The notes: generated by a model not told the origin, from the letters alone. Counted from the stretch's first letter, positions 7,639 through 15,503 are shown. The stretch is 48,685 bases of DNA from Sedimentisphaerales bacterium (GCA_028282905.1 JANQGW010000046.1:1-48685); one strand, 5' to 3'. Numbers and translations: made by a program.

Positions 7639-8358
7639 TCAGTTAGGTTTTGGAAAGTTAATTTCATCATCAGACATCTCTTGAATCTCAATTGCCTTTA
7701 TAGTATCAACCCGGGTGTCCGCATACAGAAATAGTGTCGTCCCTCTAGTGTTGCCTTCAGTGGAACTGCCTGTTCGGTAACGATCCACCTGGATGTCCGC
7801 TCGAATGGCTGTCCATCGTGCATCTCTGTCGCTTGAAGCAAACCAACTGCGCGAGTGAGCGTGATCGGCGTTCGTGTCATCCGGCGACCATCGATCTGCC
7901 GCAACAAATACAGTAATCGTAGAACTGGTATTTTTAAGCTGATGCAGATTGTGAAATGATTCAGATTGAATCAAACGACCTAACTGGTACTTAGCAGTGA
8001 GATATTCATTGAAAATGTAACTTGTTGTATTATATCTCAGACGTTCTTTACCCTGTGGATCAGCCGGGCATATACGGATCTTGTCCATTTTTGACAGATA
8101 CGGCGACAGCGTGTAGATCCAGCTTTTATCCGAACTGACCGTATGTGTTGTTTCCGGAAAATAACCCTTATTGTCTTCTGCGTATAAAGTCATCGCGATA
8201 CCAATTTGGCGCATGTTGCTGGATGACACCAGCCGCTTGGCAAGCATTTTCGCTTTAGCCAGCGAAGGCATAATGATTGACAGCAGTAATGCAATAATTG
8301 CAATCACCACAAGCAGCTCAATCAGGGTAAAGGCAGATTTCTTCCCGGTTTTTCCCAT
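7639..8358 (-). CDS. Type II pseudopilin-like protein (module 2)
   Basis: 239 residues from the ATG that gives [16 protein letters not shown], a seven-residue basic leader before the cleavage motif; a TTG 39 bases upstream is less likely. Hydrophobic helix VVIAIIALLLSIIMPSLAKA follows, then a domain with NMRQIGIAMTLYAEDNKGYF, typical of planctomycete pseudopilins, and near the end GTTLFLYADTRVDTI in place of the usual H-X9-DG box. It is a paralogue of the proteins at 2118, 19821 and 41780. Position between the short His-rich protein and the dockerin protein differs from module 1, so the trio has been reordered between the copies. Confidence 0.85.
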   Translation of the reverse strand: MGKTGKKSAFTLIELLVVIAIIALLLSIIMPSLAKAKMLAKRLVSSSNMRQIGIAMTLYAEDNKGYFPETTHTVSSDKSWIYTLSPYLSKMDKIRICPADPQGKERLRYNTTSYIFNEYLTAKYQLGRLIQSESFHNLHQLKNTSSTITVFVAADRWSPDDTNADHAHSRSWFASSDRDARWTAIRADIQVDRYRTGSSTEGNTRGTTLFLYADTRVDTIKAIEIQEMSDDEINFPKPN

Positions 8359-8444
8359 TAAAAATTCCGTCGATTTCGCAGCCAAAGCAGACCGCAAAAA
8401 AGAATGTCCATAATCGTTTACATCTTAGTATATCTTATATTCGA

Positions 8445-8792
8445 TTAGGATACAGGCGGACCACGGGCCGCGAGAGGGCCGAGTTGGTGTTGATAGATGC
8501 ATTGTGAATCGATATTGCAGGTAAATAAATCCTGTTCAGCAGACAATTCTAACGGGGTAGATGTAATACAAATGTATTTTCCTGACACACCGAGTAAAAA
8601 CTGGCAGGTATGGCAACTATGGTCCTGAAGAGGAAGAGGGCCTTTTCCTTCATGGCTTTCATGCTGCTCTTCATGGTTGTGATGGTGAGTTTCTAAGTGC
8701 ACACTGAGCGTAATACCAGTTGCCATCATTGCAAAACATGCCAATGCGGCAATCAATATCACAATACGATAATTATCAGTTAGTCTGCGCAC
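8445..8792 (-). CDS. Short His-rich membrane protein, DUF2946-like (module 2)
   Basis: About 115 residues and a paralogue of the protein at 3807. One N-terminal helix (YRIVILIAALACFAMMATGI), a strong His run (HLETHHHNHEEQHESHEG), HSCHTCQFLLGVSGKYI and a C-terminal LAARGPPVS. As in module 1 it overlaps the 3' end of the Fur-family gene, and both a TTG (8801) and a GTG (8792) are conserved as possible starts. The conserved parts are the helix, the His run, CxxC and ARGPP; the His run differs completely in detail, as expected of a flexible metal-binding loop. Confidence 0.7.
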   Translation of the reverse strand: MRRLTDNYRIVILIAALACFAMMATGITLSVHLETHHHNHEEQHESHEGKGPLPLQDHSCHTCQFLLGVSGKYICITSTPLELSAEQDLFTCNIDSQCIYQHQLGPLAARGPPVS

Positions 8793-9199
8793 TTCGGACA
8801 AATTCCTTCGATTCTTATCTGTTGACGTTGTATTTTATATCCTTCCGGCAATTTGACCGGATGGACATGGGTACGTGTCATGCAATGTGTTTGTTCACAT
8901 CGAATACATGTAAAATGTGGATGGCAGCTTAGTTTTCCGCAATTATGGGCTAATTCGTAATATTGACTACGATGATCTTGAAATGCTTCATGTATAAGCC
9001 CTTTTTCAACTAGGTGTGTCAAGTTTCGATAAATCGTAGTCTTGTTGGGCGCTGATCCACCGATGGTCTCTGCTATCTGGTTCTGTGTAAGGGGTGCATG
9101 TGCTTTCAGCAATGCGGTAAGAATCGCCAACCGAGGTTGGGTACGACGAAGCGAAGCAGATTCCAGCAATTCAATCGCTTTGTTTTTCATCGGGATCAT
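8780..9199 (-). CDS. Fur-family metalloregulator, Zur-like (module 2)
   Basis: About 139 residues when started at ATG 9199 (MIPMKNKAIELLES), which has AGGA upstream; the frame is open to 9286 but that part overlaps the membrane gene. Winged helix SLRRTQPRLAILTALL and APNKTTIYRNLTHLVEKGLI, then HPHFTCIRCEQTHC and the terminal CPKC. It is close to the module 1 regulator throughout the DNA-binding helix, so both may bind the same operator. The start overlaps the end of the upstream membrane gene by 29 bases, and its end overlaps the small His-rich gene, so the three are translationally linked. Confidence 0.88.
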   Translation of the reverse strand: MIPMKNKAIELLESASLRRTQPRLAILTALLKAHAPLTQNQIAETIGGSAPNKTTIYRNLTHLVEKGLIHEAFQDHRSQYYELAHNCGKLSCHPHFTCIRCEQTHCMTRTHVHPVKLPEGYKIQRQQIRIEGICPKCAD

Positions 9200-10031
9200 C
9201 CTTTTTCCTGCACAAAATACAGGTATGCGGTTCATGTTTTCCATCCGGACCGACAAACAACAGCGGGAAAATGATATCGCTGACACAGCATGGCAGCCAA
9301 ACGGCTAAGAACAATACGATGAACATGCCGAAAAGCAATGTCACGGTCATATCCGTCTGGGTATTCATTAGCATGTGTGCCGAAGAAGCCCACGTACTTA
9401 TCAGAACATGACTGGCATGCGGCAGATGTGTTGCGGGCCTGAAATAAGCAAACAGCACCCCGATGATTGCTGCGGGAAAAACCGTATACCAATCCTCAAT
9501 AAAACCGAGATGCAAGCGAGGATGTCCGAATTCTTCATCATGGTCACAGGCACCAACGTGCTGCTCATGTGGCGCAGGGTGGACTGCTTCATGTGCGTTA
9601 TAAGCGTGTTCGCATTCAGCGGAGTGTTCATGTTTGCTTTTATACTCGTGTTCGTTTACTAATTCGGTTTCATGTCCGTGATCGTGTAGATCAGCATGAG
9701 TTGGAATTACGGCCCCGAGAATGGCTTCTCCAAAAAAAGGCAGGATGCAGTCGCTTAGTGTGGCGATTCCGATAGAACCGACAAGGCCGATGACGAGGAT
9801 AACGAAGAAATTCTTCGCCTTGTGATGAATTTCAAACAGAGCCGCGGTCACCATCGCACTGAGAACCACATGCAGCGGATGAAAAATCGAAAACAACGTT
9901 TCGGCCTGATCCTTAAACCATCTCTGACCGACCAGCATAAATACAATTCCCGTTGCAGCCCCAACTAGCGTAAATGGGGAATGATTCTTTAATTCCTGCC
10001 CGATCAGTTTGATTTTTTTGAATAATTCCAT
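9171..10031 (-). CDS. His-rich multi-pass membrane protein, possible metal transporter
   Basis: 286 residues from MELFKKIKLIGQ (ATG 10031, AGGA upstream). About six membrane segments: FTLVGAATGIVFMLV near 20-36, PLHVVLSAMVTAALF, FFVILVIGLVGSIGIATLSD, then after the loop TVFPAAIIGVLFAYF, a helix around HVLISTWASSAHML, and VTLLFGMFIVLFLAVWLPCC. Between helices 3 and 4 lies a ~70-residue loop with more than 15 His and several Asp/Glu (HADLHDHGHE, EYKSKHEHSAECEHAYN, HEAVHPAPHEQH). The C-terminus has HTCILC. I do not recognise the family. As first gene behind the palindromic promoter, and directly coupled to a Zur-like regulator, it is a candidate zinc transporter. It is absent from module 1. Confidence 0.75.
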   Translation of the reverse strand: MELFKKIKLIGQELKNHSPFTLVGAATGIVFMLVGQRWFKDQAETLFSIFHPLHVVLSAMVTAALFEIHHKAKNFFVILVIGLVGSIGIATLSDCILPFFGEAILGAVIPTHADLHDHGHETELVNEHEYKSKHEHSAECEHAYNAHEAVHPAPHEQHVGACDHDEEFGHPRLHLGFIEDWYTVFPAAIIGVLFAYFRPATHLPHASHVLISTWASSAHMLMNTQTDMTVTLLFGMFIVLFLAVWLPCCVSDIIFPLLFVGPDGKHEPHTCILCRKKDDPDEKQSD

Positions 10032-10056
10032 ATAATTCCTAATACTTAAAGAATTG

Positions 10057-10085
10057 ATTTTACGATATATGCAACTCGGTTGCAA
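10057..10085 (-). promoter_or_regulatory. Promoter with TGCAA-N5-TTGCA palindrome, module 2
   Basis: Same arrangement as at 4639-4667: minus-strand TTGCAA (-35, 10080-10085), 17-base spacer, TAAAAT (-10, 10057-10062), with the palindrome TGCAACTCGGTTGCA at 10070-10084. The similarity between the two modules extends to either side (ACGATATATGCAAC and the following ~100 bases), confirming a duplicated control region. Confidence 0.65.
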
Positions 10086-10164
10086 GAAAAATATTAACAC
10101 CTTATACCCTACTGCTTTACTATGAATCTGTAAAATAATAGATATCGAAGTATCCTAACAGTTT

Positions 10165-10287
10165 TATAAGGGGTAAAAAGTCAACGAATGCAAAAGGGGG
10201 AGTCCTGTAAGTTCAGTATTCAAAAGGGTTTATCGGAGAGGTGGAGGCGGCCCCCGGTGCCCCTACTAGAGACATGACGGTTTGGGC
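10165..10287 (+). other. Remnant of a third recombinase 5' region
   Basis: This stretch aligns, with gaps, to the sequence just before and at the start of recombinase copy 2 (4765-4862): GGGGT.AA..TCA, CTGTAA, AAAA.GGTTTA, GGAG..G.GG, then an ATGAC start. After ATGACG the frame meets TGA within eight codons. It suggests that a further recombinase once stood here and was almost wholly lost. The rest of 10032-10422 shows no gene. Confidence 0.35.
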
Positions 10288-10422
10288 TTTTGACTGAATT
10301 CGTACATGTTATAGAAATCTTTTGATTGTGAGTAATGAATTTTATAAAATTAAGAAAACTTCATCATGGTTTTGAACCGCTTATTATATAGGAACTTATA
10401 TTCAGTGAAATAGGAGTTTGCT

Positions 10423-10581
10423 ATGGATGATAAGATAAAATGTGCTTGTGAACATTGTACCTGTATGGTGGAAACTGAAACTGCAATCAAAAAGAATGGC
10501 AGCTTTTACTGCGATGAATCTTGTGCCAATGGCCATGTCGAAAAGGTAGGTTGTGGACATGAGAACTGTAACTGCAGCTGA
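10423..10581 (+). CDS. Bacterial metallothionein (SmtA-like), 52 residues
   Basis: Small gene starting ATG 10423 behind a good Shine-Dalgarno (TAGGAG, seven bases). The protein has the bacterial metallothionein layout: KCACEHCTCMVE near residues 6-17, AIKKNGSFYCDESCANGH at 21-38, and CGHENCNCS at the end. This gives nine Cys and three His, matching the zinc-binding pattern of cyanobacterial and pseudomonad SmtA/BmtA (CxCxxCxC, YCxxxCAxGH, CGHxxCxC). Such proteins sequester zinc and buffer excess. The gene stands alone on the plus strand between the duplicated zinc modules and the zinc ABC operon. I see no TGCAA..TTGCA box before it, consistent with control different from the starvation genes. 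Confidence 0.92.
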   Translation: MDDKIKCACEHCTCMVETETAIKKNGSFYCDESCANGHVEKVGCGHENCNCS

Positions 10582-10663
10582 TTAGACAATCAAGCAAAAT
10601 AGATTGGATCGATATATAGCTGTCTATGCAGTCAGCCGTCTGGTTTCTGTACGAGTGAGAATT

Positions 10664-10828
10664 ATGACAAGTTACGATCATGATTCGTGTTAGGGTCATG
10701 ATTGTGTCTTCCGTGTCGATGCCCATGATCGTCAATCAGTGATCGGGAGAATCGTCCCTTGGATTGCCCTCAATAATCCAGAGGTCAAGCTTGTCAACCA
10801 CCCAGCTATTATTTCAATTGCCGGATAA
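10664..10828 (+). pseudogene. Small ORF interrupted by TAG, unknown
   Basis: Reading from ATG 10664 gives MTSYDHDSC, then TAG at 10691-10693, then an open stretch (GHDCVFRVDAHDRQSVIGRI, WIALNNPEVKLVNHPAIISI) to TAA at 10826. The His/Asp-rich start and ordered hydrophobic end look like a short real protein with one nonsense mutation, but I do not recognise it and the ORF could be chance. Nothing else is seen in 10582-10941. Confidence 0.25.
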
Positions 10829-10941
10829 AAACCCCCAATAGAGAGCTTTTTCTGTGACCTTGAAATGGTAAATCGACATTGAACAAATAAAGAATAGTTT
10901 CAAGACTGTTTGTTCACTATTATCATTTTAAATTAATCATT

Positions 10942-11655
10942 TCAAAGATAAGGTCTTTGGGGGGCGGGGGTTTGCTCGACTTTTGCGTTTCGAATGACCG
11001 GCAAGACCGTGTCGTCTTTTTCGTCTAAATCAAATTGGCCGGTGACCTGCACCCAAGTGTCGTTCTCGATGGAGAAGGAATTTTTAGTATCTACTTGGAC
11101 AACAAGAGGCATTGCATCAGCAGCACAGCAGGTTATAGAAAAGCGAAACAGCAGAAATTGATTTTCCGGCAGTGATGCTTCGCGATAGACCATTCCAATG
11201 ACCGTGATGTCTTTTTTCTGATACAGCAAAGGAGACATATACAAGTTCAGCAGAGTTGTTGGGATCACATCCCCTTCAACCGCCGGCAGTTGAGAAGGTG
11301 ACGGCAATGGACTGGCTTGATGCGATTCAAGTACTTCGGCCTGGATGCTGTTCAGAGATTCGATATTTCGCTTTTGAAACGCATAAGAATCCAGCGATGC
11401 TCCCTGAGCAAACAGCAGGTACAGCAGCGGCAGAAGTAGAATCGCCCCGCGCAGCTTCATCTCCAGTGTCAGTTTTTTAATGCCGATATCCGTGGCCAGA
11501 AACAGGATCATCATCAGTACGCCGGCTAGGATCAAAAAGGCAAATTCCCGTCGCGAAAACGCCAGATATTTGTAACTGCCGACCAAATCCATCAGTGTGT
11601 AGATCCACAACAGGAAGATAATCTTAAAAAAGTGCTTTTCCAGCCAACTTATCAT
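10942..11655 (-). CDS. TIGR03943-type putative permease subunit
   Basis: 237 residues from ATG 11655, which overlaps the TGA of the upstream permease as ATGA and has GGGGAG upstream; the longer frame to 11676 is not needed. Helices near residues 8-25 (FFKIIFLLWIYTLMDLV), 35-55 (FAFLILAGVLMMILFLA) and 70-85, then a soluble domain with DITVIGMVYRE, FRFSITCCAADAMPLVVQVD and DTWVQVTGQFD. The CCAADA stretch and the OB-like strand pattern are typical of the TIGR03943 family, which is usually found with DUF318/PF03773 permeases, as here. The pair is thought to move metals or metal complexes; the substrate is not proven. Confidence 0.82.
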   Translation of the reverse strand: MISWLEKHFFKIIFLLWIYTLMDLVGSYKYLAFSRREFAFLILAGVLMMILFLATDIGIKKLTLEMKLRGAILLLPLLYLLFAQGASLDSYAFQKRNIESLNSIQAEVLESHQASPLPSPSQLPAVEGDVIPTTLLNLYMSPLLYQKKDITVIGMVYREASLPENQFLLFRFSITCCAADAMPLVVQVDTKNSFSIENDTWVQVTGQFDLDEKDDTVLPVIRNAKVEQTPAPQRPYL

Positions 11656-12722
11656 TGCATTCTCCCCAATTCCCACGCGATTTCCAGTCCGATCACTACA
11701 CCAAGTACGGCTCCGACAATCAGCACTACCAGTGCCCAGGTCGCCTTCTTTTTAAACAACGACTGATACATCAGCAGCAGTTTGATGTCAAAGGTGGGGC
11801 CCATGAGCATAAAGGCCATTTGAGCCGGCAGAGTAAGCAGTGATCTAAATGATGCAGCAATAAAAGCATCGGCCTCGGAACACAGATTTAATGCCACAGC
11901 CAGCACCATCATCAATCCGCTGGAGACCACCGGGATATCGGCAACCTTAAAGAACAATTCACGGCTTATAAATGTCTGTGCCAATGCGGCGATAAATGCA
12001 CCCATAATGAGAAAATGCCCCACACCAAGAAAATCGTGTGCTCCGTGGCGGATCGCCGATTGACATTTTCCGAGGATAAATCGCAAGCCGGTTGGCTTGT
12101 TGTGCTCATGGTGTTCATGGCTATGTGCTTGGCCGCAGCCACAGTTGCCATGCTGATGCTCATGCTCATTGTCGATGTCATCAATGAACAGAGCTTTGCG
12201 ATCGAATATCCAGCCCATCACCAGACCGACAGCAACAGCGATTAGGTAGCCATAAAACAGGCGGTATGCAGTGACGACAAAATCACCCTTGTATGCCAGC
12301 GATGTGGAAGCGGCAACAATGGGATTAACGATCGGCCCGCCGAGCAGGTAGGCTACGGCCGCCGAACCAGGCAATCCCTTACGGGCCAAACGACGCACCA
12401 CGGGGACCACGGCACATTCACAAACCGGGAAGATAATCCCCAGCCCGGCCGCGATAAATACCGACTGCCATTTTCGTTTGGGGAGGATTGAAGCCATTTT
12501 TTCACGGCTGACACATGCTTCAATGATGCCGCCGACCATGGCGCCGATAGCCATAAACGGAATCGCTTCCAATACGATACTCACAAACGTCAGTGCCAGT
12601 GTTTGAACCGCTTTGGATTGACCATTGAAGAAAAGAATCCCGACTGCAATGAGCAGAAACACCGCCTCAATCAGGATGGTAGGTTTGATTTTAACTTGTC
12701 CTCTGGTTAGTGTTTTCGTCAC
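11652..12722 (-). CDS. DUF318 (PF03773) family permease
   Basis: 356 residues, about eight membrane helices in two halves. The family signature is clear: [38 protein letters not shown] with the conserved [21 protein letters not shown], and in the second half [14 protein letters not shown] and [13 protein letters not shown]. The loop between the halves is a metal-binding run ([20 protein letters not shown]). It starts inside the end of the Fur-family gene (ATGA overlap at 12719-12722) and runs into the TIGR03943 gene by the same 4-base overlap, so the three form one operon. Probably a zinc-starvation transporter with the TIGR03943 protein; His/Cys loop and regulator linkage are the evidence. 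Confidence 0.88.
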   Translation of the reverse strand: MTKTLTRGQVKIKPTILIEAVFLLIAVGILFFNGQSKAVQTLALTFVSIVLEAIPFMAIGAMVGGIIEACVSREKMASILPKRKWQSVFIAAGLGIIFPVCECAVVPVVRRLARKGLPGSAAVAYLLGGPIVNPIVAASTSLAYKGDFVVTAYRLFYGYLIAVAVGLVMGWIFDRKALFIDDIDNEHEHQHGNCGCGQAHSHEHHEHNKPTGLRFILGKCQSAIRHGAHDFLGVGHFLIMGAFIAALAQTFISRELFFKVADIPVVSSGLMMVLAVALNLCSEADAFIAASFRSLLTLPAQMAFMLMGPTFDIKLLLMYQSLFKKKATWALVVLIVGAVLGVVIGLEIAWELGRMQ

Positions 12723-13102
12723 GCTTTGTCATACCTCACACAAGATGGGCAAATACCGAACAAAAATACTTCATGATCCTCCACGACAAAATTATCAGGT
12801 GCAACATTGTCTTCTTTTAAGACGCAACCGGGGAGTTCAAAAGCACGATTGCACTGGCGGCAATGGAAGTGGTGGTGATGTCCTGTTCCGGTTCGCTCAT
12901 ACAGCGTCCCGAGAGATGGATGGGAGATTCGCCTCAGCCACCCGTCATCAATGAGGATTTTCAGGTTCCGATAGACTGTTGACTGGTTGAGAGTCATCAC
13001 GATCTTGCGACTGTGCATAAGAATCTCATCTACTGTCAACGGCCTTTTGTGTTCTCTGAAAACATCTATTATAGTTGTTCTTTGTGTTGTTTTTCGTCTC
13101 AA
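12719..13102 (-). CDS. Fur-family metalloregulator, Zur-like (third paralogue)
   Basis: 127 residues. Winged helix: [20 protein letters not shown] and [20 protein letters not shown]. Metal domain: [20 protein letters not shown], then [21 protein letters not shown]; the His run with CxxC and the terminal CxxC are Zur-like. It is clearly different from the two module regulators, being shorter and with another recognition helix. It is divergently transcribed from znuA across a 155-base region with two TGCAA..TTGCA-type palindromes; the -35 of its own promoter (TTGCAA, minus strand) lies inside one of them. Likely the master zinc repressor of znuACB and of its own operon. Confidence 0.9.
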   Translation of the reverse strand: MRRKTTQRTTIIDVFREHKRPLTVDEILMHSRKIVMTLNQSTVYRNLKILIDDGWLRRISHPSLGTLYERTGTGHHHHFHCRQCNRAFELPGCVLKEDNVAPDNFVVEDHEVFLFGICPSCVRYDKA

Positions 13103-13257
13103 AATAAACCTCTTTTCCTAAAGTTATAAATTTTCAGTCGCCTTATTGCAAGTGCATTTGCAAAAAAATGTTGACAGATACGGTCTTTTGGGGCTATTTT
13201 ATTGCAAATGAATTCGCATTTTCTTGAATGAAATGATTAAATTTAAGGAGAATAAAG
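13103..13257. promoter_or_regulatory. Divergent promoter region with two TTGCAA-type palindromes
   Basis: Palindrome 1 is TTGCAA-N6-TTGCAA (13146-13163); palindrome 2 is TGCAAATGAATTCGCA (13203-13218, imperfect). The znuA promoter lies between: TTGACA at 13171-13176 and TATTTT at 13195-13200, so palindrome 2 covers the likely transcription start. On the minus strand, TTGCAA (13146-13151) and TATAAC (13123-13128), spaced 17, drive the regulator operon, so palindrome 1 covers that -35. The half-site TGCAA/TTGCA is the same as in the two duplicated modules, though spacing is 6 here and 5 there. Confidence 0.65.
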
Positions 13258-14691
13258 ATGGCAAATGGAAAGAACATTGGTAGAGCTCTCTTTCTCTGTG
13301 TCTTGTGTGTTATAACAGTATTTTCATCTAATGCAAGGGCAGCTGAGGATGAGCAAACCGTACTTGCCACAACCTTTCCAATATATCAGATCGTGCGTAA
13401 TGTTGCGCATAATCGGGAAGGTTTGGAGGTGCAACTCATGCTGTCAAGCCAATTAGGTTGTCCGCATGACTATGCGCTTACTCCACAGGATGTGAAGAAG
13501 CTGGTGAAGGCGGACGTACTGGTCGTCAATGGCCTCGGCCTCGAGGAGTTCCTCGGCGCCCCGGTGAAGAAGGTCAACCCAAAACTCACGGTCATTGACA
13601 GCTCCGCCGGCATCAAGGAACTCCTTGAGTATGCCGATGAAGGCCATCACTGCGGTGCCCACTGTGGCGCCAATTGCAGCTCCCACTGTGGCGGCCATGA
13701 AGAGCAAGAGAAAGACCATGATGCCAAATGCAAGCACCACGGAGAACTGCCCTTCGAGTGGGCCGGTGCCTTCAAACTCAAACCGGGTGTCTACCGCTGG
13801 TCCTTTGCCAAGGTAGACGGCGCGTACGCGGACCCAGCCATGAAGATGTTATTCATGGCTTCGGCCGGGGAGAACCCCATCGAGGCAACTGAGAAGAAAG
13901 CCTCCGCGCTCTTTGAGAAGGATGCCGGTGCCTTGAGCCACGGAGGCCGTCTGAACTCGGGTGTGGTAAATGCCCTTCAGTTCGATGCTGCACGCGACAT
14001 CTCGGTATTCGAGATCAAGATCGACAAGAGTGGCACGTACGTTTTCTTCGCCGAACACATGCCCTACGAATTCGAGGCGAAAGAGCACTTCCTCAAGACC
14101 GCCGGCGGTGAGGACATCGAGCCGATTGCGGAAGAACCCGCACATGGCCATGGACATCATCACCACCATGAGGGCGCCAATCCTCATCTGTTCGCCAGTC
14201 CTCGTATGGCCGCGAAACTGACGATGAATATCGCAGTAGAGCTTTCCAAGGCAGACCCGGAAGGCGCTGCTGTTTATTTCAGGAATGCCCAGGCGTATTC
14301 GAAAAGACTGAACGAGCTTGCCGACGAAATGACCGCCCTTGGCAAGAAACTTAAGAACAACCGCATCATCCAGCCTCACGGCATCTTTGACTACCTTGCT
14401 AGGGATATGGGCCTTGAAATTATTGCCGTCACGCAGGCGCATGGCCAGGAGCCGTCCGCCGCCGAGATGACCGAGCTCGTCAAGACGATCAGGGAGAAAA
14501 AGGCCGGGGCCATCTTCACCGAACCGCAATATCCGGAGAAGGTCGGCAAGGTCTTGGCTAGGGAAACCGGTATTCCCATCGCTATGCTGGACCCGGTCGC
14601 CACAGGCCCGGAAAACGCACCGCTGGATTACTACGAAACAATTATGCGCAAGAACATGAAAATCCTCAATACAACATTGGGAGTGCAATAG
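13258..14691 (+). CDS. znuA: Zinc ABC transporter substrate-binding protein with inserted domain
   Basis: 477 residues, far longer than ordinary ZnuA (~310). Signal peptide 1-28. N-lobe 33-125 with metal ligand His70 (GCPHDYALTP). Then an insertion of roughly 175 residues: a Cys/His loop 129-161 (HHCGAHCGANCSSHCGGH), a probable beta-rich domain 163-290 (FEWAGAFKLKPGVYRWSFAK, ADPAMKMLFM, YVFFAEHMPYEFEA), and a His run at 296-304. The ZnuA fold resumes at ANPHLFASP (His310), IQPHGIFDYL (His374), QAHGQEPSAAEM and FTEPQYPEKVGKVL up to AMLDPV (Asp445). The normal position of the His-rich loop is thus occupied by a whole extra domain that I do not recognise. From about 13490 on, codon use is visibly richer in G+C than in neighbouring genes. 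ATG with AAGGAGAA upstream. Confidence 0.9.
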   Translation: MANGKNIGRALFLCVLCVITVFSSNARAAEDEQTVLATTFPIYQIVRNVAHNREGLEVQLMLSSQLGCPHDYALTPQDVKKLVKADVLVVNGLGLEEFLGAPVKKVNPKLTVIDSSAGIKELLEYADEGHHCGAHCGANCSSHCGGHEEQEKDHDAKCKHHGELPFEWAGAFKLKPGVYRWSFAKVDGAYADPAMKMLFMASAGENPIEATEKKASALFEKDAGALSHGGRLNSGVVNALQFDAARDISVFEIKIDKSGTYVFFAEHMPYEFEAKEHFLKTAGGEDIEPIAEEPAHGHGHHHHHEGANPHLFASPRMAAKLTMNIAVELSKADPEGAAVYFRNAQAYSKRLNELADEMTALGKKLKNNRIIQPHGIFDYLARDMGLEIIAVTQAHGQEPSAAEMTELVKTIREKKAGAIFTEPQYPEKVGKVLARETGIPIAMLDPVATGPENAPLDYYETIMRKNMKILNTTLGVQ

Positions 14692-14693
14692 GT

Positions 14694-15503
14694 ATGACCG
14701 ATGTCCGCTCGACGAACAGAGCTGCCGTGGCGTTCGAGAACGTCACGGTGAGCCTTGGAGGCAATACTATCCTTGAAAATATATCGGCCAGCGTTCCCGA
14801 AGGCAGTTGTACCGCGATTGTCGGTCCAAACGGTGCCGGAAAAACAACACTGCTACTGGCGCTCTTAGGAGAAGTATCCAGTTCAGGACGTATCCGGATA
14901 TCTCATACTGACCAAGGGCAAGATTTGCGCATCGGGTATATCCCTCAACGTCTTCATTTTGATCGGGGAATGCCGCTGACCGTGTTGGAGTTCATGGTGA
15001 TGGGTTGGCAGCGACGTCCTCTATGGTTCGGCATACGCCGGAAACATCGCAAGCGTGCTTTGGATCTCTTAGCTTCTGTGAAGATGGATGGATTGAAAAA
15101 AAGGAGACTCGGAGCGCTCTCCGGCGGGGAATTGCAGCGTGTTCTCTTGGCATTAGCGCTCGGACAGGAACCAAATCTTCTGGTTCTGGATGAACCGGCA
15201 TCCGGTGTCGATTTTCAGGGAGGACAAATATTTTGTGAACTCTTGGAGAAGCTGCGGCACGAACAGGGCTTTACTCAACTGATGGTCAGCCATGATCTTC
15301 CGACAGTGACGCATCACGCGACCCATGTGATATGCCTTAATCGTCAAGTGGTTGCTGAAGGTACTCCTCGGGAAGTGCTTACATCTGAGACACTCTGTAA
15401 GATTTTCGGTTTACACATGGGATTAGTCGACAGCGGAGCATTACATATTGGCACAAAGAACTGTTCATCAACATGCTGTACCAAAGGGGATACCGATGCC
15501 TGA
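14694..15503 (+). CDS. znuC: Zinc ABC transporter ATP-binding protein
   Basis: 269 residues. Walker A GPNGAGKTT at 44-52, Q-loop around YIPQRLHFD, ABC signature LSGGELQR, Walker B NLLVLDEPASGVD, and switch His in MVSHDLPTVTHHA. The order and the YIPQR Q-loop are those of the zinc/manganese (ZnuC/MntB) class. The C-terminus has a short Cys-rich tail (NCSSTCCTK). It starts two bases after the znuA stop and overlaps znuB by 8 bases, so it is cotranscribed. It energises uptake at the inner membrane. Confidence 0.93.
   Translation: MTDVRSTNRAAVAFENVTVSLGGNTILENISASVPEGSCTAIVGPNGAGKTTLLLALLGEVSSSGRIRISHTDQGQDLRIGYIPQRLHFDRGMPLTVLEFMVMGWQRRPLWFGIRRKHRKRALDLLASVKMDGLKKRRLGALSGGELQRVLLALALGQEPNLLVLDEPASGVDFQGGQIFCELLEKLRHEQGFTQLMVSHDLPTVTHHATHVICLNRQVVAEGTPREVLTSETLCKIFGLHMGLVDSGALHIGTKNCSSTCCTKGDTDA

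Noticed and set aside
10215..10245. GGTGGAGGCGGC resembles the reverse complement of a tmRNA 3' end (possible att site).
   Set aside because: Only about 12 bases agree, the following bases do not fit the tmRNA T-arm, and the segment is better explained by alignment to the recombinase 5' flank.
13849..14688. 279-codon minus-strand ORF opposite znuA.
   Set aside because: Shadow frame in G+C-rich coding sequence; no motif, no Shine-Dalgarno, and the plus strand is a clear ZnuA.
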